Positions 60,395-64,000 of a DNA stretch of 64,000 bases are shown here, piece after piece; the stretch's first letter is position 1; every line of letters starts with the position of its first letter. The notes beneath the pieces are model-generated. The model saw nothing but the letters and a program-made list of their open reading frames with translations. It did no database searches and was not told the DNA's origin. Source of the stretch: Tritrichomonas musculus (taxonomy: Eukaryota > Parabasalia > Tritrichomonadida > Tritrichomonadidae); contig JAPFFF010000050.1 in assembly GCA_039105265.1 (NCBI GenBank), positions 682,001-746,000 of the forward strand, in the 5' to 3' direction. Position numbers and translations under genes: made by a program.

Positions 60395-61992
60395 ATGCAA
60401 AAACAACAAATTTTGCCCCCAAAAAACAATTCTCAACATTTTTTTCGAAACAATTATGGTACATTTTTCGAAGAATTTTCATATTCAATTGACAATAAAA
60501 GTCATTTTGCAAAATCTTATTTTTGCTTGACTTGTGGAAGACTATTTTTATCTAAAAATGGAGCAAGAAATCATATATGCTTTAAAGATGTTCAAATAAA
60601 TAATTCAATACTTCTCAAAAACAAGCATTTAGCAGTGATGGAACACATACTAAGATATATAGCAACAAGTAACACTCCATTTCGTTCTGCTGACAATGAA
60701 GATTTAAGAAAAGCTTTTAATATTTTAGACCCTAGTTTTGTAATGCCAGGAAAAGATAAATTAAGATCAGATATGGTGTTTTTTTTCAGATCAGTTACAA
60801 AAAAAAATGAAAAGAGAGATTTCAGCGAAAATTGTGTCTTTAATGTTTGACAGTTGCCATAGGTGGGGAGTTGACTACCAAGGAATCGTGATTTACACTT
60901 CACAAAGGCTCTATCTTTGGTTGGTTGTACCCACTCAGGATTCAAAACAGACACTTTTTCAGATCTGCTGAAAAAAATTGGGACAGAGCTTGATGCTTAT
61001 AACACAACCGTAGTTGCAATATGTACAAACAATTCAAGAGCAAATGTCAGTACATTTGAAAATAACGAAAACCATGTAGTACGAGAACCTTGTGCTGCTC
61101 ATACTGCGGAGCTTGCAATCGGTGATATGTTTAAAAGAGATATTGAATATGGTTTCATTTCAGATGAAATACAAATTTTAATGCAAAACATTCCAAAAGA
61201 ATGCTGTCATCCTGGATTTAAACATGAAGTAATTACAATTCGATGGACTTCACTTTTTGATTGCTCAGAATATATTCTAGAGAATATTAATAGCTTGCAA
61301 AATTCAGGTTCTCAAATTGTCTTAAATTCAATTGGTAAAATTGAATCAAAAATCGGTTTTGTCAACTTAGTTCAAATGCTGAAGCTTATGGTTATTTTTG
61401 TAAAAGAAGTTGAAAAAGATTTATCATCAATTTCTGACATAATTCCGATTTATTTGAAGACTATTTATTTTTTATTGTTTCGGGATACACACGACGATAG
61501 CATAGCTGGCGGTGAAAACGTAAGTCGGAGTTACTTGAGGAGATTAATTAACACAAATAAGTATATAACACTTTTATTACGCAATTCATTACATTATGCA
61601 TTTTTTGGTTCCCAAATGGATTTACAGAGCAATTCTTATAACGATTCTTATAACTATTCTTACAGCGATTCTTATGGGCAATAATACTCCAAAAGAAGTG
61701 GACTAAGAAATACAAGAATTAATATTTCTACCAGATAATCCAATAATTAATGTCTTATTAGAAATCGAGAGAGAAAAGTCTTCCAAATTAATTAAACAAT
61801 GGGATAACGGCATAAATTGGCAAGACTGAGTAGAAAATATGTTCCGAAATACTCTGGAGAAACAAATTGATAAGCTTCTGGAGTACCGTCTAGCTAGAGA
61901 GATAATGGACCAAGTACTTGTTTTAAAAGAGGATTTTAAAAAGAATGTTTTGTACACAAGATTTAGAAGAAAGATTGTACAAGATTTGTAAA
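60395..61992 (+). pseudogene. Decayed hAT-type transposase gene
   Basis: Pieces in different frames line up as one transposase. The first, at 60395-60848, carries a BED-like zinc finger (SYFCLTCGRLFLSKNGARNHIC). A short piece (about 60813-60925) has LMFDSCHRWGVDYQGIVIYT. A third, at about 60890-61684, has VVAICTNNSRAN, REPCAAHTAELAIGD and IRWTSLFDCSEYIL, typical hAT core signatures. Coding-like sequence with two further in-frame stops runs to about 61990. Two frameshifts plus stops make it a pseudogene. I found no matching TIRs around it. Confidence 0.75.
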
Positions 61993-62062
61993 CAAATTCG
62001 AAATGTAGATATACAATGCAATTCTTAAATAAGCCATAACATTAGTGTTTTTTTATAACCAA

Positions 62063-62488
62063 ATGGGTAAAGTGGAAGAACAACAAAACATACAAACAAA
62101 TAACAAAAATGCTTCGCAAAATAATATTACCGAAGAAGAATTTCGAGATGAACTTAACAAAATTTGTGCTTATAGAACGAATATGTCCCAAAAACGAAGA
62201 GCTAATTGGAATGCTTATATGCGAAAATGCAATGCAAGAAAGAAAGTGGAATGCGAACAAAAAGATAAGGAAACAAGCCTACAATTTAACAAATCTTATA
62301 AATCGTACGATAAAGAGGATGTTAACAAAAGTTTATCGGATTGTATTATTGTTCTAACAGCGATTTTAAACAGAAATATAGAACGTATACCACAATATCG
62401 AATAGACCAAATTAATACAGAAGCGAATAATCGAGATATGTTGGATTATATTAGAGCTCTAATGGATACAATAAAGAAATTATTGTAA
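62063..62488 (+). CDS. Hydrophilic helical protein of unknown function
   Basis: 141 aa from the ATG at 62063; the frame begins upstream at a GTG. Charged, Asn/Lys/Glu-rich, with a basic segment (MSQKRRANWNAYMRKCNARKKVECEQK) and a helical C-terminus. It follows the hAT remnant closely and may be its accessory ORF, or belong to another mobile element with the small gene at 62651. No family recognised. Confidence 0.4.
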   Translation: MGKVEEQQNIQTNNKNASQNNITEEEFRDELNKICAYRTNMSQKRRANWNAYMRKCNARKKVECEQKDKETSLQFNKSYKSYDKEDVNKSLSDCIIVLTAILNRNIERIPQYRIDQINTEANNRDMLDYIRALMDTIKKLL

Positions 62489-62529
62489 ATTTTTTTGTAT
62501 AATTTGTTTTACTAATTAGATTGTGTATA

Positions 62530-62600
62530 CAAAACTTTGGGTTGTCTGGCTCGACTACGTCGGCGGAGCCGCTGCGCGAGCTAATCGATTTGCTAATTAG
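62530..62600. repeat. GC-rich hairpin island between convergent small ORFs
   Basis: GGCTCGACTACGTCGGCGGA followed by GCCGCTGCGCGAGCTAATCG is a short GC-rich block in AT-rich DNA, with GGCTC/GAGCC-type pairings. It lies between the 3' ends of the ORFs at 62063 and 62651. Short direct repeats AATTAGATTGT flank it at about 62515 and 62610. Confidence 0.45.
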
Positions 62601-62650
62601 TTGTTTAATTAGATTGTCTAAATTAATTTATAAAATTATTTATTAAATAA

Positions 62651-62770
62651 TTACCGTAGAACTTCGTTTCGCACTTTTCGTTGGGACCCTTTATGATTAT
62701 TAATATCATTAATAAATTCAATAATCTGGCTATTAGTAAAACCTAAAAATGAATTTTGGTTGAAAGCCAT
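62651..62770 (-). CDS. 39-aa mini-ORF with Maverick-like promoter box
   Basis: Encodes MAFNQNSFLGFTNSQIIEFI plus 19 more residues. What makes it notable is TTTTTATTTTTGATAAATG, the same pre-ATG box as the Maverick genes, rather than a host Inr. It may be a remnant of another virus-like element. Too short for a family call. Confidence 0.3.
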   Translation of the reverse strand: MAFNQNSFLGFTNSQIIEFINDINNHKGSQRKVRNEVLR

Positions 62771-63055
62771 TTATCAAAAATAAAAAGGTGGGAAAAAATA
62801 AGTTTGAAAAAAGGGGTAGAATAGATATAACACTTTTAAGGTGAAGTGACCATCACAGTATTCAAAAATAAGAACTTTTTGATAAATGTAATAAGAACTT
62901 TTTGTGAAATTAAATTTTGGATCTAAAATTATTTGGAAATATAATAATACCGAAATGAAACTATTATGGAATATAGCGACATAATTACCATAATATTCTT
63001 GAAGTTGCTGGTATTTTACTCTAATTTAAACTTGATATTCAAAATTGGTAATAAT
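62771..63055. other. Spacer before the mariner element
   Basis: AT-rich, with two AAGAACTTTTTG copies near 62870-62900. No gene. Confidence 0.4.
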
Positions 63056-63057
63056 TA

Positions 63058-63719
63058 AAGTGCTGCCAAAAAAGATAATCCACTTTATAACGTATTTATT
63101 TTGAATTCTTTTCAAAAAGTCGACTAGACTGGATCATCTTTTTTGGTAAAAAAAAAAAATATTAGAAAATTAAATAAAAAGTATTATTTTATTAATATTT
63201 TGTTGGATAACCATCACTTTGTATTACAGCACGAAGTCGTGAAGGAACAGAATCAATTAAATTATGAACCAAAGAGATATCAAGATTCTCCCATAAATTA
63301 TACAATAATTCAATTAATTCATTTTCGTTTTGAGGATTCAATTCTTCCACTTTTTGTTTTAAATAACTCCATAGGTTTTCTATTGGATTGATGTCAGGCG
63401 AATTACTTGGCCAATTTTCTAGCACTTTGCAATAATCAGTCAAATATTCAATGGTTGATGACGCCGTATGTTCTGTGGCGCCATCTTGCATGAGCACCCA
63501 GTTCATATGACCATATGCATCATTCATGCCACTTATTATTTATTTCGCATCACGTTTTCGTCATTGATGAAGGCATCTTGGCCTTCATTTTAAAATTTGA
63601 ATAAAAGACAATAAAAAAACAACTCATTCACAAAAATTAACCTATTTTTTTATTAATGGTCAATTAAAATTTAACCATGAAGGTGAATCTGAAGTGGATC
63701 ATCGTTTTTGGAAACACTT
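63058..63719 (-). mobile_element. Internally deleted mariner/Tc1-type element, 662 bp
   Basis: Imperfect TIRs AAGTGcTgCCAAAAaaGATaAT and AAGTGttTCCAAAAacGATgAT with TA on both sides (63056-63057 and 63720-63721), as expected for mariner. It retains only the 3' part of the transposase gene. Confidence 0.85.
63192..63527 (-). pseudogene. C-terminal fragment of a mariner/Tc1 transposase
   Basis: 111 codons. LMQDGATEHTA holds the second catalytic Asp and SPDINPIENLWSYLKQ the third-residue region of Tc1/mariner DDD/E transposases. The N-terminal DNA-binding half and the first Asp are absent, and a stop lies just upstream of the first ATG. The copy is therefore non-autonomous. Confidence 0.85.
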
Positions 63720-63721
63720 TA

Positions 63722-64000
63722 ATATGGAAGTCTTCAAAAAGATATATTATCCTCAAAACTAATTCCTCAAAAAGGTAATAAAATATACAGCAAGCGCCAC
63801 TATGACCATATTAAAACCAGATTAAATAATAATATGTAATGTATTGCCAAAAAAACAGTATAAAATACGTTACTTTTATTAATGATAATAATATTGACAC
63901 AAATAGCTACTCCCTGAATTCCAAATCTAGCAGAAAATTTATAATTAAAATTATTTCGAAAACCAAACTTTCATTTAATCAACCTAAGTCTCATTTTTTT
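63722..64000. other. AT-rich right edge of the window
   Basis: No gene seen; the sequence ends within spacer DNA. Confidence 0.4.

Noticed and set aside
1-64000. CRISPR arrays, rRNA genes, bacterial operons
   Set aside because: No regularly spaced repeats, rRNA-like segments or ribosome-binding-site-led operons are visible; the window is eukaryotic in character.

Overview
This window looks like a contig from a parabasalid protist, most likely a Tritrichomonas-like trichomonad. The spacers are extremely AT-rich, the genes are mostly intronless, and several host genes start shortly after a TCATTT-like sequence that resembles the trichomonad initiator (Inr). The gene families also fit: BTB-like/ankyrin proteins, kinases fused to Sel1 repeats, an M60-like surface metalloprotease, and abundant DNA transposons including a Maverick/Polinton. 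The species call is inference.

Layout. 0-18 kb is host DNA: a Ser-rich membrane protein, a BTB-like/ankyrin gene whose last repeats are interrupted by T-rich segments, two small paralogous genes, a kinase-like protein with HFN in place of HRD, and a 1941-aa double-kinase/Sel1 protein with a 13-aa tandem repeat. 18-20.9 kb is spacer DNA with a striking GC-rich palindromic island and a tandem repeat.

20,901-43,854 is an apparently complete Maverick/Polinton of about 22.95 kb. It has 532-bp terminal inverted repeats (TIRs), a 5-bp target-site duplication (TSD) TCTTC, and no frame-breaking damage seen in its main genes. Left-arm genes read mostly rightward: a TIR gene, a protein-primed family B DNA polymerase with an N-terminal Cys/His domain, several small ORFs, a bZIP-like protein, and a duplicated giant fiber-like protein. 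Right-arm genes read leftward: integrase, packaging ATPase, small basic and virion-like proteins, major capsid protein, and an HNH endonuclease. The arms converge near 35.65 kb, with one candidate minor capsid gene reversed at 28.1-28.9 kb. Maverick genes share a TATTTTT-like box just before the ATG instead of the host Inr. ORF325 sits inside a 63-bp inverted-repeat cassette, possibly an element nested in the element.

43.9-64 kb is host DNA again: a 7-TM GOST-like protein, a small protein related to the pair at 5.6/7.1 kb, and a large M60-like membrane-anchored protease. It is loaded with TIR elements that I could delimit by exact TSDs: a 1086-bp element; a nest in which a MULE-like element was hit by three 8-bp-TSD elements; second copies of two of those families; a decayed hAT transposase gene; and an internally deleted mariner element. 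No rRNA gene, canonical tRNA gene or CRISPR array was seen.
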